Assembly (NCBI GenBank): GCA_016706545.1
Contig: JADJJK010000024.1
Coordinates: 55,713 to 119,712 of the forward strand
DNA length: 64,000 nucleotides
Origin: Myxococcales bacterium
GTDB taxonomy: Bacteria; Myxococcota_A; Polyangia; Haliangiales; Haliangiaceae
Direction of reading: 5' to 3'
In this document: positions 1-7,826 of the stretch, piece by piece
Layout: the number at the start of each line of letters is the position of its first letter
Position numbering within the stretch: position 1 is the stretch's first letter
The notes under the pieces: model-generated
What the model saw: only the letters and a program-made list of their open reading frames with translations
What the model was told of the DNA's origin: nothing
The model's database searches: none
Made by a program: the position numbers and the translations under genes

Positions 1-1
1 G

Positions 2-1252
2 CAGCAAGCGGCGGTGGACTGCACGCGCGAGCCGGCGGACGTCTCCGTGGAGGTTGCGGACGTTTCCGCGGAAGCGCCAGCACCTGCCGAGCGAGCGACG
101 GACGTTTCCGCGGAGACGCGGAGCCTCCCCACCACGACCACCACGCGCCGCCCGTACAACCGCGCCGATGGCCTGATGGCTCTGGTCCACACTTATGCGC
201 GGGGCAGCAGCGCCGAGCGTTCGCCCGTCGAGTTGATCGTCACCGTGCCCGTGGCGCTGCTGCAGCAAACCGCCGCGACCACCAACTCAGCCACCGGCTC
301 CACCGACTCCGCCAGCAACATCTCCTCCACCACCATGGCTCTCGCGCCCGTCTCCTTCACCGACCGTGGCGCGTCGCTGCCAGTCGCCCTCACCGTCGAG
401 GCCGACCTTGCGCTCTCTCCGCAAGCCACCCGCCGCCTGGCCTGCGACTGCGGCCTGGTCGTCGCCACCGTCGCCGCAGCTACCGCCACCGACGCCGCCC
501 CGCTCTCCATCGGCCGCAAGACCCGCACCATCCCCGCCGCCCTCAAGCGCGCCTTGCTGCTGCGCGACCGCACCTGCCGCTTCCCCGGTTGCGATCACCG
601 CCTCTTCCTCGAGGGCCACCACCTGCAGCACTGGGCCGACGGCGGCGAGACCAGCCTGCCCAACCTGGCGCTGCTCTGCTCGCTCCACCACTCGTATGTC
701 CACGAGCGCGGCTATCGCATCACGCAGTCCGCCACTGGCGCGCTCGCCTTCGAAGATCCGCAGGGCCGCGCCGTCGTCCCGCTGCCGCCGCGCCCCGCGC
801 CGCCGCTGCTCGGCTGGCCGGCGATCCATGCCGCCAACGCCGCCTTGCCGCTGACCTCGACCACCGGCCAGTGCCGCTGGCGCGGCGAGCGCGTCGATAG
901 CTGGGACGCCGCCGCCACCATCACGCGCATCCAGCGCCGCGCCGACGCGGCAGCCGCACCCGCCCCCGCACCTTCCGTCCCCACCGCGCCGCTCGTCGTC
1001 GCACCGCCAGCATCCCCACCGCCCACGTTTCCCCGCACACCCTCACCACCCGCATCTCTCGCCGATCCCCCGCTCGATCCCGACGGCCTCCCCCTGCGCG
1101 GCCTGTGGGACGACCTCGACCGCCACAGCGCCATCGAGCGCTGGGTCCTCGCCGAGATGGAGCTCACCGGCGTCGACCCCATCTCCGTTGGCCGCCCGTT
1201 GCCGGACCACCTGCAGCACCCGTCCCAGCGTCCATCGCAGCGCCGGTCGTAA
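2..1252 (+). CDS. HNH endonuclease domain protein (DUF222/13E12-type), 5' truncated
   Basis: The reading frame is open to the left edge, so the true start lies outside the window; the first internal start is a GTG at 14. Around residues 187-235 counted from that GTG there is an HNH/zinc-type nuclease motif: CRFPGCDHR, then EGHHLQHW, then NLALLCSLHHSYVHERGY, with the paired Cys and the HH of the HNH fold. The upstream part resembles the C-terminal end of the DUF222 domain that usually precedes HNH in this family. A Pro/Ala-rich tail follows the HNH. Proteins of this type are common and often multicopy; their cellular role is not established. The N-terminus contains a repeated DVSxE motif. The family call is fairly secure, the function is not. 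Confidence 0.8.
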   Translation, partial: QQAAVDCTREPADVSVEVADVSAEAPAPAERATDVSAETRSLPTTTTTRRPYNRADGLMALVHTYARGSSAERSPVELIVTVPVALLQQTAATTNSATGSTDSASNISSTTMALAPVSFTDRGASLPVALTVEADLALSPQATRRLACDCGLVVATVAAATATDAAPLSIGRKTRTIPAALKRALLLRDRTCRFPGCDHRLFLEGHHLQHWADGGETSLPNLALLCSLHHSYVHERGYRITQSATGALAFEDPQGRAVVPLPPRPAPPLLGWPAIHAANAALPLTSTTGQCRWRGERVDSWDAAATITRIQRRADAAAAPAPAPSVPTAPLVVAPPASPPPTFPRTPSPPASLADPPLDPDGLPLRGLWDDLDRHSAIERWVLAEMELTGVDPISVGRPLPDHLQHPSQRPSQRRS

Positions 1253-1314
1253 CGTCCATCGAAACATCCGCCGCTTCGCGCTAGCCGCGGCTTGGGAGCC
1301 TGTAGCTCCGGGCC

Positions 1315-2574
1315 TCAGGTTCCTGCGCCGAGCCACAGGACCGCCGCCCAGCTCGGCGCCGGCAGCATCGAAGCCGACGCAGCTTGCTCCTCGGCGACTC
1401 GCGACAGCCGGCTCACCTCCAGCGCCGCGAAGGTGCCGCTGAGCCACCTGCCCCAGCGCGGCCCCGCGAACGCCCTCGCCTCGGCGGCGCCCAGCGCTCG
1501 GCGCGGGTCCGCGGCCAGCCACGCCCCCACGTGCAGCCGCTCGCTCACCGCCAGCGCCAGGTGGGCGCTGACCACGGCGCCCCCTGGCCCCCGGCGCAAC
1601 GCCGCCTCGCCCCAGCCGTGCGCGCCGTGAACTCGCCCGCTGATCCCGCCGCCAAGCGCGGGGGCAGCGGCGAGCTCCTCGTCCTCCCCTCCCGCCAGCG
1701 CCAGCGGCCCAAAGCGCGTGCCCAGGCTGCCGGTGCCGGCGCGGACGTCGGCGCGCACCTCCAGGTGCCAGCCGCGCGGCTCCGCGGCGAGCTCGGCGAA
1801 GGCCACCGCGTGCACGCCGGCCCGCGGCTCGACGACCACGCCGCTCCCCAGCCTGGCCCGCTCGCTGGGTCCGTCGCGCTCGCCGCGATCGTCGCGATCG
1901 CCGTCGCGCTCGCCGCTGGGTCCGCCGCGCTCGCCGCGGTCGTCCCGGTCGTCGCTGGGGCCGTCGCGCCTGGTAGGCGCGGCCCCCTCGAACCGGCGCA
2001 CCACCGCCAGCTCCAGCGCCAGGGACGCGGCGTCCTGTCGTCGCAGCGCGCCACCGGTGCCCACCGCCGACGCCGCCACCAGCTCCCATCGCGCCAGCGT
2101 CGCCGTGGCCGACGCCAGGTAGAGCCGCGGCGCCACCACGTCATCCACCTCGCCGCGCAGCTCGAGCCGCGCGGTGGACAGCCGCGCGCGCACGCCGGCG
2201 TGCCGCGCGTCGTCTAGCCCGGCGGCGACGCCATCGCTGACCTGCGCCAGCGCCGCCGGTCGCAGGCCTCCCGCCGCCAACGCCGCGGACAGCTCCGCGT
2301 CGCCGCCTGTCCACTCGAGCGCGCGCACCGCGGACGCCCATCCGGCCGCGGTGGTGAAGTCTTCCCGGCGCCAGCGACCGTCGTGCCACTGGCCTCGCAG
2401 CGCCAGGTCCATCCGCCAATGAGGCCGCGCCGCCTCGAGCCTGGCTTCCACTGCCTGGTAGCTGCTCGTGCCGCGCACCCCGGCGGCCGCGGCGACGGCG
2501 CCGCGCACCTCGGCGGCAGCGGGCGTCGACGACAGGAGCCCCACCGCCAGAGCCCAGCATGGCATGGCGCGCAT
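1315..2574 (-). CDS. exported hypothetical protein, possible outer-membrane barrel
   Basis: A 419-residue protein with a clear signal peptide (MRAMPCWALAVGLLSSTPAAA followed by EVRG). The mature part alternates short hydrophobic stretches rich in Gly, Ala, Leu, Trp and Arg in a pattern that could be beta strands, so an outer-membrane location is inferred. Around residues 195-245 an imperfect acidic/basic repeat (GDRDDRGERDGPS-like) interrupts the protein; at DNA level this is a GC-rich expansion at about 1850-1970. It ends about 60 nt from the convergent HNH gene. I do not recognise the family. An alternative start is the Met at residue 4. Confidence 0.65.
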   Translation of the reverse strand: MRAMPCWALAVGLLSSTPAAAEVRGAVAAAAGVRGTSSYQAVEARLEAARPHWRMDLALRGQWHDGRWRREDFTTAAGWASAVRALEWTGGDAELSAALAAGGLRPAALAQVSDGVAAGLDDARHAGVRARLSTARLELRGEVDDVVAPRLYLASATATLARWELVAASAVGTGGALRRQDAASLALELAVVRRFEGAAPTRRDGPSDDRDDRGERGGPSGERDGDRDDRGERDGPSERARLGSGVVVEPRAGVHAVAFAELAAEPRGWHLEVRADVRAGTGSLGTRFGPLALAGGEDEELAAAPALGGGISGRVHGAHGWGEAALRRGPGGAVVSAHLALAVSERLHVGAWLAADPRRALGAAEARAFAGPRWGRWLSGTFAALEVSRLSRVAEEQAASASMLPAPSWAAVLWLGAGT

Positions 2575-2678
2575 GACGCGATGGTCCGCTGGGCGCGAGC
2601 GGCGGACAACTTTCTCGCCGGCCCGCTGCGACGGCGCGCCGCTTGCCGCGCCCCCTGCGATCCGTTAGCGTGCCTTCC

Positions 2679-3164
2679 ATGCGCAACCCATGGAAGGCGT
2701 TGGCCCTGTGCTGGGTGCTGGCTCTGCCAGGCCCCGCGTTGGCCCAGCCCACGGCCCCGCCAGCGAGCGAGCCCGCCGCCGCCCCGGCCGATCCAACGAC
2801 CCCTGCCCCCCCGGCCACCCCTGCCGCTTCAACCGCCCCGGCGGCCCGCGAGCCAGTCTACGAGCTCCGCCCCGACCCCGCTGCCGAGGACCACGGCGCC
2901 AAGCTCGCGCCAGCGGCCAGCGCGGAGCCGGTGGCCACCCCGGCGCCGCGCGGCAGAGAGCGCCCCAAGCTCGTCGGCAAGCCGTCAGGGTTCTGGACCA
3001 GCCCGCGGCCGGCGCGCGGCGGCGCCTACCGCTATCGCATGCTGGGCATCGGCCTGGCGCTGGCGGCCCTCACCGGCCTCCTCATGATGCGGGTCCTGCG
3101 CCGTCACGGCGCCCGCGTCACCGACGCCAGCAAGCCGTTCGCGCTCAAGCCACCTACTGCTTGA
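2679..3164 (+). CDS. small exported/anchored protein with Pro-Ala-rich body and C-terminal TM helix
   Basis: The start at 2679 gives MRNPWKALALCWVLALPGPALAQ, a good signal peptide; a 12-residue upstream extension in the same frame lacks one. The body (residues 24-105) is almost entirely Pro, Ala, Thr and Glu and probably disordered. A hydrophobic segment near the C-terminus (LGIGLALAALTGLLMM) is followed by basic residues and could anchor the protein in the inner membrane. It overlaps the 3' end of the convergent transglycosylase by 11 nt. No family recognised. Confidence 0.6.
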   Translation: MRNPWKALALCWVLALPGPALAQPTAPPASEPAAAPADPTTPAPPATPAASTAPAAREPVYELRPDPAAEDHGAKLAPAASAEPVATPAPRGRERPKLVGKPSGFWTSPRPARGGAYRYRMLGIGLALAALTGLLMMRVLRRHGARVTDASKPFALKPPTA

Positions 3165-5335
3165 GCGGGTTGGTCGGCCGCGCCTTGCGGATGGCGCGGG
3201 CCCGCCTGGCCAGGCACTCTCCCTCGCTCTCGCTGCCGTCCTTGAGGAAGGCAAGCGGCGTGTCCAGCGCCTCCTGATACTGGGTCTCCGTCAGCCGGCC
3301 ACGCTTCCACATCAGGCCCAAGATCCGCTCGATCTTGTCCGACGTCCACTGGGTCAGCGTGCCCTTGCAGTACTGCTGGTACCGCTGCTTGGGCGCCGGC
3401 AAGATCGACGAGAAGAACGCCGCCTCCACCGGGGTGAGATCCTTGGCCGCCTTGCCCAAGAAGTGCTTGGCCGCGGGGCCGATGCCGTAGAGCCCCGGCC
3501 CGTACTCGATCACGTTGAAGTAGATCTCGGATCCGCTCCTTCTCCAGCGTGTTCTCCAGGTCCCAGGTGAAAAATAGCTCCTGCAGCTTTCGCGACAGCG
3601 TCTTCTCTCGGTACAAGAGGACGTTCTTGGCGAGCTGCATCGTGATCGACGACGCGCCGTAGCGAAAGTAGCCGGCCTCCAGGTTCTTGATGAGCGCCGA
3701 GCGGAACTCCGAGACGATGAAGCCGCGGTGCTTCATGAACGAGGAGTCCTCGGTGGTCATGATCGAGTTCACCAGGTGGGGCGAGATCTCCTCGTACGGC
3801 ACGAAGTCCGGGTTGTCCGGCCCGACGATGAAGGACAGCCACTGGTCCTTCTCCACCTCCACGTAGTGCTCGAACTGCGAGGTCAGCCGCTTGGGCGAGA
3901 CCTCCGGCTGCTCCTTCACCCGGCAGTTGCGGATGCCCACCGAGCCTTCCAGCACGGTGTCCTGCAGGTTCGCGAAGTTGACGCGGACCTGCAGATCCGT
4001 CGCGAACGTCCCCCCGAGCCGGTAGCCGCTCATGTACGGCACCATCTCGGTGGGCAACGACGCGAGCACCGCCTGACAGGCGATCGGCGGGATGATCAGG
4101 TGAGCGGCGTACCTGGGCGCCTCGCGAATGGAACCGTCGGCCTCCTTGCCGCCAGGGATCTCCACCTGCCCGGTGATCGAGAACGGCAGGCCGCGCGCCA
4201 CGAAGTCACCCTGGGTCAGCGTGGCGGTCCGCTGATCTCGCACCACCTCTCCCGCCACCGCGCCTTCGAAGTCGAGGTGGCGCACCTCGCGGTCCGCCAG
4301 CATCGGGTGCCCGACGTTGAGATCGCGCACGTGGACCTTGCCCGAGAACGCGGCGCGCTCGCGGTTGACCTCCAGGTGAACGTTGGCGTCCACCGAGGTC
4401 TTGGCGTAGTCCACGAGATAGGAGCCCTGCAAGATCGGCTCGAGCCGGTCCAGGTTGAACTTGTCGGCGGACAGATCGAGCGTCGCCGTGCTCCCTTCCA
4501 GGTCGATCTCGCCGACCGCCTTCCACAGCGTGCCGGCCACCCCACCGTACCCACCCTCCAGGCTGAGCCGATAGTGACCGGCCTTGGGATCGGGCAGCAC
4601 CGTGCCGGTCACGCCGGTGAGCATCATCTTGGGCCACAGCGCCACCTCGCCCTTGCCGATCTCCACCAGCGCCCGCGTGGCCTTGGCCTTCTTCACCGTG
4701 ATCGAGCCCAGCGACAGGCGTTGCCCGGTGGAAGACGCCACGGTGGCGCGTTGGATCTGCGCCGCCAGATCTCCGCCTGACCACTTGCCAGCGATCTCCG
4801 GCAGCTCCACCGCGACGCCCGCCGGTCCGTCCTCGAAGGTCACGCTCATGGCGCTAACCTCGGCGGTGCGCGGCACCAGCCGACGCGAAGCGCCGGCCGA
4901 TCCGGCGGTGGCCGTCTCCCCCTTGCCCCGGACCTTGTCGACCAGATCGGAGAAGTTATCGCCGCGCACGTCGCGCCGGACGGCCACCGCGACGCCGGTG
5001 GCCTCCACGCGATCCAGCTCGATGTCGCCCAGCATCGCGCGAAAGCCGCGAAACTTCACCACCAGCTTCTTGATGTGCAGCAGCGGCGCCTTGCCGTCGC
5101 CTGCGCCCGAGACCCGCAGGTCGCGGAGCTGCGCCGATCCGAACCCGACGTCGATGTCGGCGATGATCGTGCGATCCAGTCGCTTGCCAAGCTCCGCCAG
5201 CTTCTGCTGCAGCGTCCGCTCGCCGATGAGCGGATAGAGCACGAACACCCCGACCATCAGCGCGGCGCACAGCACCACCGACACCAGACCGAGCACCACC
5301 CAGCGGCGGTTCGAGCGTTGCTGATTGACCCACAT
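3154..5335 (-). CDS. AsmA-like / GT51 peptidoglycan transglycosylase (apparent frameshift near 3530)
   Basis: The start at 5335 gives MWVNQQRSNRR and a TM helix (residues about 11-31), so the protein sits in the inner membrane facing the periplasm. Residues about 45-480 resemble the AsmA/DUF748 style of repeated beta structure. A GT51 (penicillin-binding protein transglycosylase) domain follows: the catalytic-Glu motif TTEDSSFMKHRGF, then GASSITMQLAKNV, then RKLQE. At about 3528-3532 the frame breaks: the first frame ends in nonsense after LEKERI, while the -1/+2 frame continues EIYFNVIEYGPGLYGIG and ...AAKHFLGKAAKDL, the last GT51 motif, to a stop at 3154. A loss of 2 nt explains it. There is no transpeptidase domain, so it is a monofunctional glycan polymerase. 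Either a sequence error or a pseudogene. Confidence 0.8.
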
Positions 5336-5479
5336 CCGAGGGCCCCGGGTATAGCAGCTCCCGAGCCGTTCTGCCGCAGCCCGGCGGCAGGTCGGGGCCC
5401 GAAGTGCAGCCCGCGGGCGCGGGGCAGTGCCGCCGAGCGACCTGGGGAGCGGGCGAGCCCGCGGCTCGCGGGGAATCAC

Positions 5480-5941
5480 TCAGTGACAGGTCAGCGCCAG
5501 CACGTGACCGTTCTTGCCGCTGAGCGAACGGCCCACCGCGAAGTAGTCGTCGGCCTCGACGTTGAACTTGATGTCGATGACGCGCTTACCATCCTGGTCG
5601 TCCATCACCACGGTGAGCGCCATCCGACGCTTCTTCTTGCTCTCCGTGGATTCGCGATAGAGCACGGTGGCCTGACCATAGGTAAGCTTGAGCGTCTGCG
5701 CCTTGATGAGCGGCAACGTCGTCTTGACGCTCGACAGCAGCTCGAACGTGTTCCACGACGAGAACGGCGGTCGCTTGAGCTTCTTCTCCAGCGGCCGCAG
5801 CTCGGCCGCCAGCGAGGGGCTATCCGTCGAACTTGCGCGGATCTCCAGGAAGCTGCACTCCACAGACTCCTCAGCCAGCGCCGGCAGGCTCACGGCGGTC
5901 GCCAGCGCGAGCACCAGCAGCGAAACCCATCTCGAGCTCAT
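5480..5941 (-). CDS. exported hypothetical protein of the sigma/anti-sigma operon
   Basis: A 153-residue protein with a signal peptide (MSSRWVSLLVLALATAVSLPALA). The mature part contains two Cys (ECSFLEIRA near the N-terminus and LTCH at the end) that could form a disulphide. It is otherwise a compact, mostly beta-looking domain ending in LSGKNGHVLALTCH. Its ATG overlaps the stop of the anti-sigma gene by 4 nt (ATGA), so it is the third gene of the ECF operon. It is a candidate periplasmic sensor or target of that regulon; this is inference from position only. Family not recognised. Confidence 0.75.
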   Translation of the reverse strand: MSSRWVSLLVLALATAVSLPALAEESVECSFLEIRASSTDSPSLAAELRPLEKKLKRPPFSSWNTFELLSSVKTTLPLIKAQTLKLTYGQATVLYRESTESKKKRRMALTVVMDDQDGKRVIDIKFNVEADDYFAVGRSLSGKNGHVLALTCH

Positions 5942-6564
5942 AGATCCTCCACATCATCTGGCGTGACCCACACGATCGCGGCCGCGCCGTCTTCATCTTC
6001 CAGCGTCAGCACGGTACCCGTGCCGTTGGGAACATCGAGCGCCTCGATCTCCGGGGGCGCGGAGGCCATCGTCGCCGGGACGGGGGCATCGCCGTCCTTG
6101 ACGACCACCTCCGGCTGCCCGGGGCGCAAGAGCAATGCTAGCGCGGCCACCGCCCCTGCGCTCAGCGTCCCGGTCAACAGGTGACCGCGGTACCGCTCGA
6201 ACCACTGGCTCAGCCACTTGCCAAAGCCGCCGGAAGACACCGGCCGTGGGGCGGGAGCGCCCTCGTTGTCGAGCCGCTTGCCAAGCTCTGCCCACATCCC
6301 CGCCAGCTTGGGCTCGGCGTCGTCTGTCGCCAGCTCGACGTGCCCGCGCACCAGATCTCCCAGCTCGCGCACGGCCAGAACCTTTGCGCGCGCCACGGCG
6401 GCGAGCGCGCGCGCATCGCCTGCCGGCTGAGCGGAGGCGTCGGAGGCTTCGTCGGAGACCTCCTCGGACAGGTGCGCCTCCAGCCGCTGGCTCTCGCTCG
6501 GCTCCAGCTCGCCGTCGACGTGCAGCATGAGCTCGAGATCGCGTATCTTGTTGGGGGCTTTCAC
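5938..6564 (-). CDS. anti-sigma factor-like membrane protein
   Basis: The GTG at 6564 overlaps the sigma stop (GTGA) and is preceded by GGAGGTGG on the minus strand, so this start is preferred over an upstream extension of 82 residues. The 208-residue product has an N-terminal cytoplasmic domain beginning KAPNKIRDLELMLHVDGEL, which resembles the start of anti-sigma zinc-finger (ZAS) proteins, but the HxxxCxxC zinc motif is absent. A single TM helix lies around residues 130-152 (LLTGTLSAGAVAALALLLR), followed by an acidic periplasmic tail. The position directly after the sigma gene and the topology support a role in sequestering that sigma factor. Confidence 0.75.
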   Translation of the reverse strand: MKAPNKIRDLELMLHVDGELEPSESQRLEAHLSEEVSDEASDASAQPAGDARALAAVARAKVLAVRELGDLVRGHVELATDDAEPKLAGMWAELGKRLDNEGAPAPRPVSSGGFGKWLSQWFERYRGHLLTGTLSAGAVAALALLLRPGQPEVVVKDGDAPVPATMASAPPEIEALDVPNGTGTVLTLEDEDGAAAIVWVTPDDVEDL

Positions 6565-7409
6565 GACCCACCTCCAGCCGAGGACTTCTTCTCTGGCCGA
6601 GCCGGCGCGTCGGCCGCGTTGCCCGGCGCGTTGCCCGGCGCGACGCCCGCGTTGGCCGTGTTGCCCGGTGCGGCGGCCGGCGCCGTCGGCTCCGCCAGCC
6701 CCAGATCGGCGAGCAGCTCCGCCGACGGGTGCTCGATGAGATCCAGCAGGCGGCGCTGCATGTTGCGCCGCGCATGAAACAGCCGCGACATGATCGTGCC
6801 CTTGGAGCACGCCATCACCTCGGCCATCTCCTCATACGACAGGCCCTCGACCTCTCGCATGATGAGGACCGCCCGGTGGTTGTCAGACAGCTCGCCCAGC
6901 GCCTGCTCGATCCGGGTCCGGATCTCCTTGTCTTGCAGCGCGCGGCCCGGATGGCCACCCAGGAACTTGGGAAGCAGCGACTCCTCGGCCACCTGGTCTG
7001 CATGCTCGCTCACCGCGGCGTCGGTGAAGTCCACCGGCTGGTGCCGGCGGTGCTTGCGGATATGGTCGATGGCGAGGTTCATGACAATGCGATAGAGCCA
7101 GGTGAAAAAAGAAGACGTTCCCTCAAACCGGTCCAGGTATCGATGAGCCTTGATGAAAGCGTCCTGCACCACGTCCATGGCGTCGTCTTGGCTGCGCAGG
7201 ACCCCGTAAGCAAGTCCATAGGCACGACGTTGATACCGCTCGAAGAGCACCCGGAACGCCTCGCGATCACCGCGTTGCGCCGCAGAAACCAGCTCTCGAT
7301 CGTCTGGTGTGCCATGGTGCGTCGAGAAAGACGCCACGTGCGAGCGCTTATTCACTCGGCGGACGTTATAACACCCCTGCCAATCAAGCGATGGGAACCG
7401 GCGAGACAT
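6561..7409 (-). CDS. ECF-type sigma-70 family RNA polymerase sigma factor
   Basis: Sigma region 2 is clear (DAMDVVQDAFIKAHRYLDRF, then FFTWLYRIVMNLAIDHIRK), as is region 4 with its helix-turn-helix (LSYEEMAEVMACSKGTIMSR). The linker and an Ala/Pro/Asn-rich C-terminal tail (VAPGNAPGNAADAP, about 40 residues) are longer than usual for RpoE-like factors; the tail looks like a slipped-strand expansion. The start at 7409 is the first ATG. A GTG at 7355 (MNKRSHVASF) is an alternative, and a TGTTATAAC extended -10-like element lies between the two. It heads a three-gene coupled operon with the anti-sigma gene. Confidence 0.9.
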   Translation of the reverse strand: MSRRFPSLDWQGCYNVRRVNKRSHVASFSTHHGTPDDRELVSAAQRGDREAFRVLFERYQRRAYGLAYGVLRSQDDAMDVVQDAFIKAHRYLDRFEGTSSFFTWLYRIVMNLAIDHIRKHRRHQPVDFTDAAVSEHADQVAEESLLPKFLGGHPGRALQDKEIRTRIEQALGELSDNHRAVLIMREVEGLSYEEMAEVMACSKGTIMSRLFHARRNMQRRLLDLIEHPSAELLADLGLAEPTAPAAAPGNTANAGVAPGNAPGNAADAPARPEKKSSAGGGS

Positions 7410-7419
7410 CGCGTCTCGC
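7401..7419. promoter_or_regulatory. inverted repeat at the start of the sigma operon
   Basis: The sequence gcgagac-atcgc-gtctcgc forms a 7-bp stem with a 5-nt loop that covers the ATG at 7407-7409. It could be an operator, or an RNA hairpin masking the start if transcription begins upstream. No regulator is assigned. Confidence 0.3.
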
Positions 7420-7826
7420 CCAGCATTGAAGCCACCGGGCGCCCGAGTTCAGCCTCGAGTTCAGCCTCGATGCGCGCCTGAGGTAGTCATGTGTGCTCAG
7501 GGGCTGGGGATCGCGCGTCGCGAGGCCCGCAGACCCAGCCGACCGGGCAGCCCAGGGCCGCCCAGGGCCGCAACGCTGACGGCCCCCCGAGCGCCACACC
7601 GAGGACCGCAACGCTGGCCGCAACGACGGCGCAGCCGGTCAGGACTGGTGACGGCCGCGAGCACGGACCGCAGGACATCACCAGGCGACCGCCAGGCGAC
7701 CACCAGGCGACCGCCAAGCGACCAGCGGTGACCAGCGGCGGCCCGCGGCGCCCCGGCGCGCGCCGTGAACCGCGAGGACGCGATCACGTCGACACGCGCC
7801 GAATCGTTGTCGCGATCTCGGTCGCG
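7410..7826. repeat. gene-free spacer with decayed short tandem repeats
   Basis: I see no convincing gene in this divergent spacer. It holds a 13-nt direct duplication (gagttcagcctc units, about 7447-7471), repeated cccagggccg and gcaacgctg units around 7550-7625, and an 11-nt period series (ccaggcgaccg-like, about 7683-7730). A frame runs through it into the next gene, but its translation is low-complexity and unlike protein. Confidence 0.6.
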
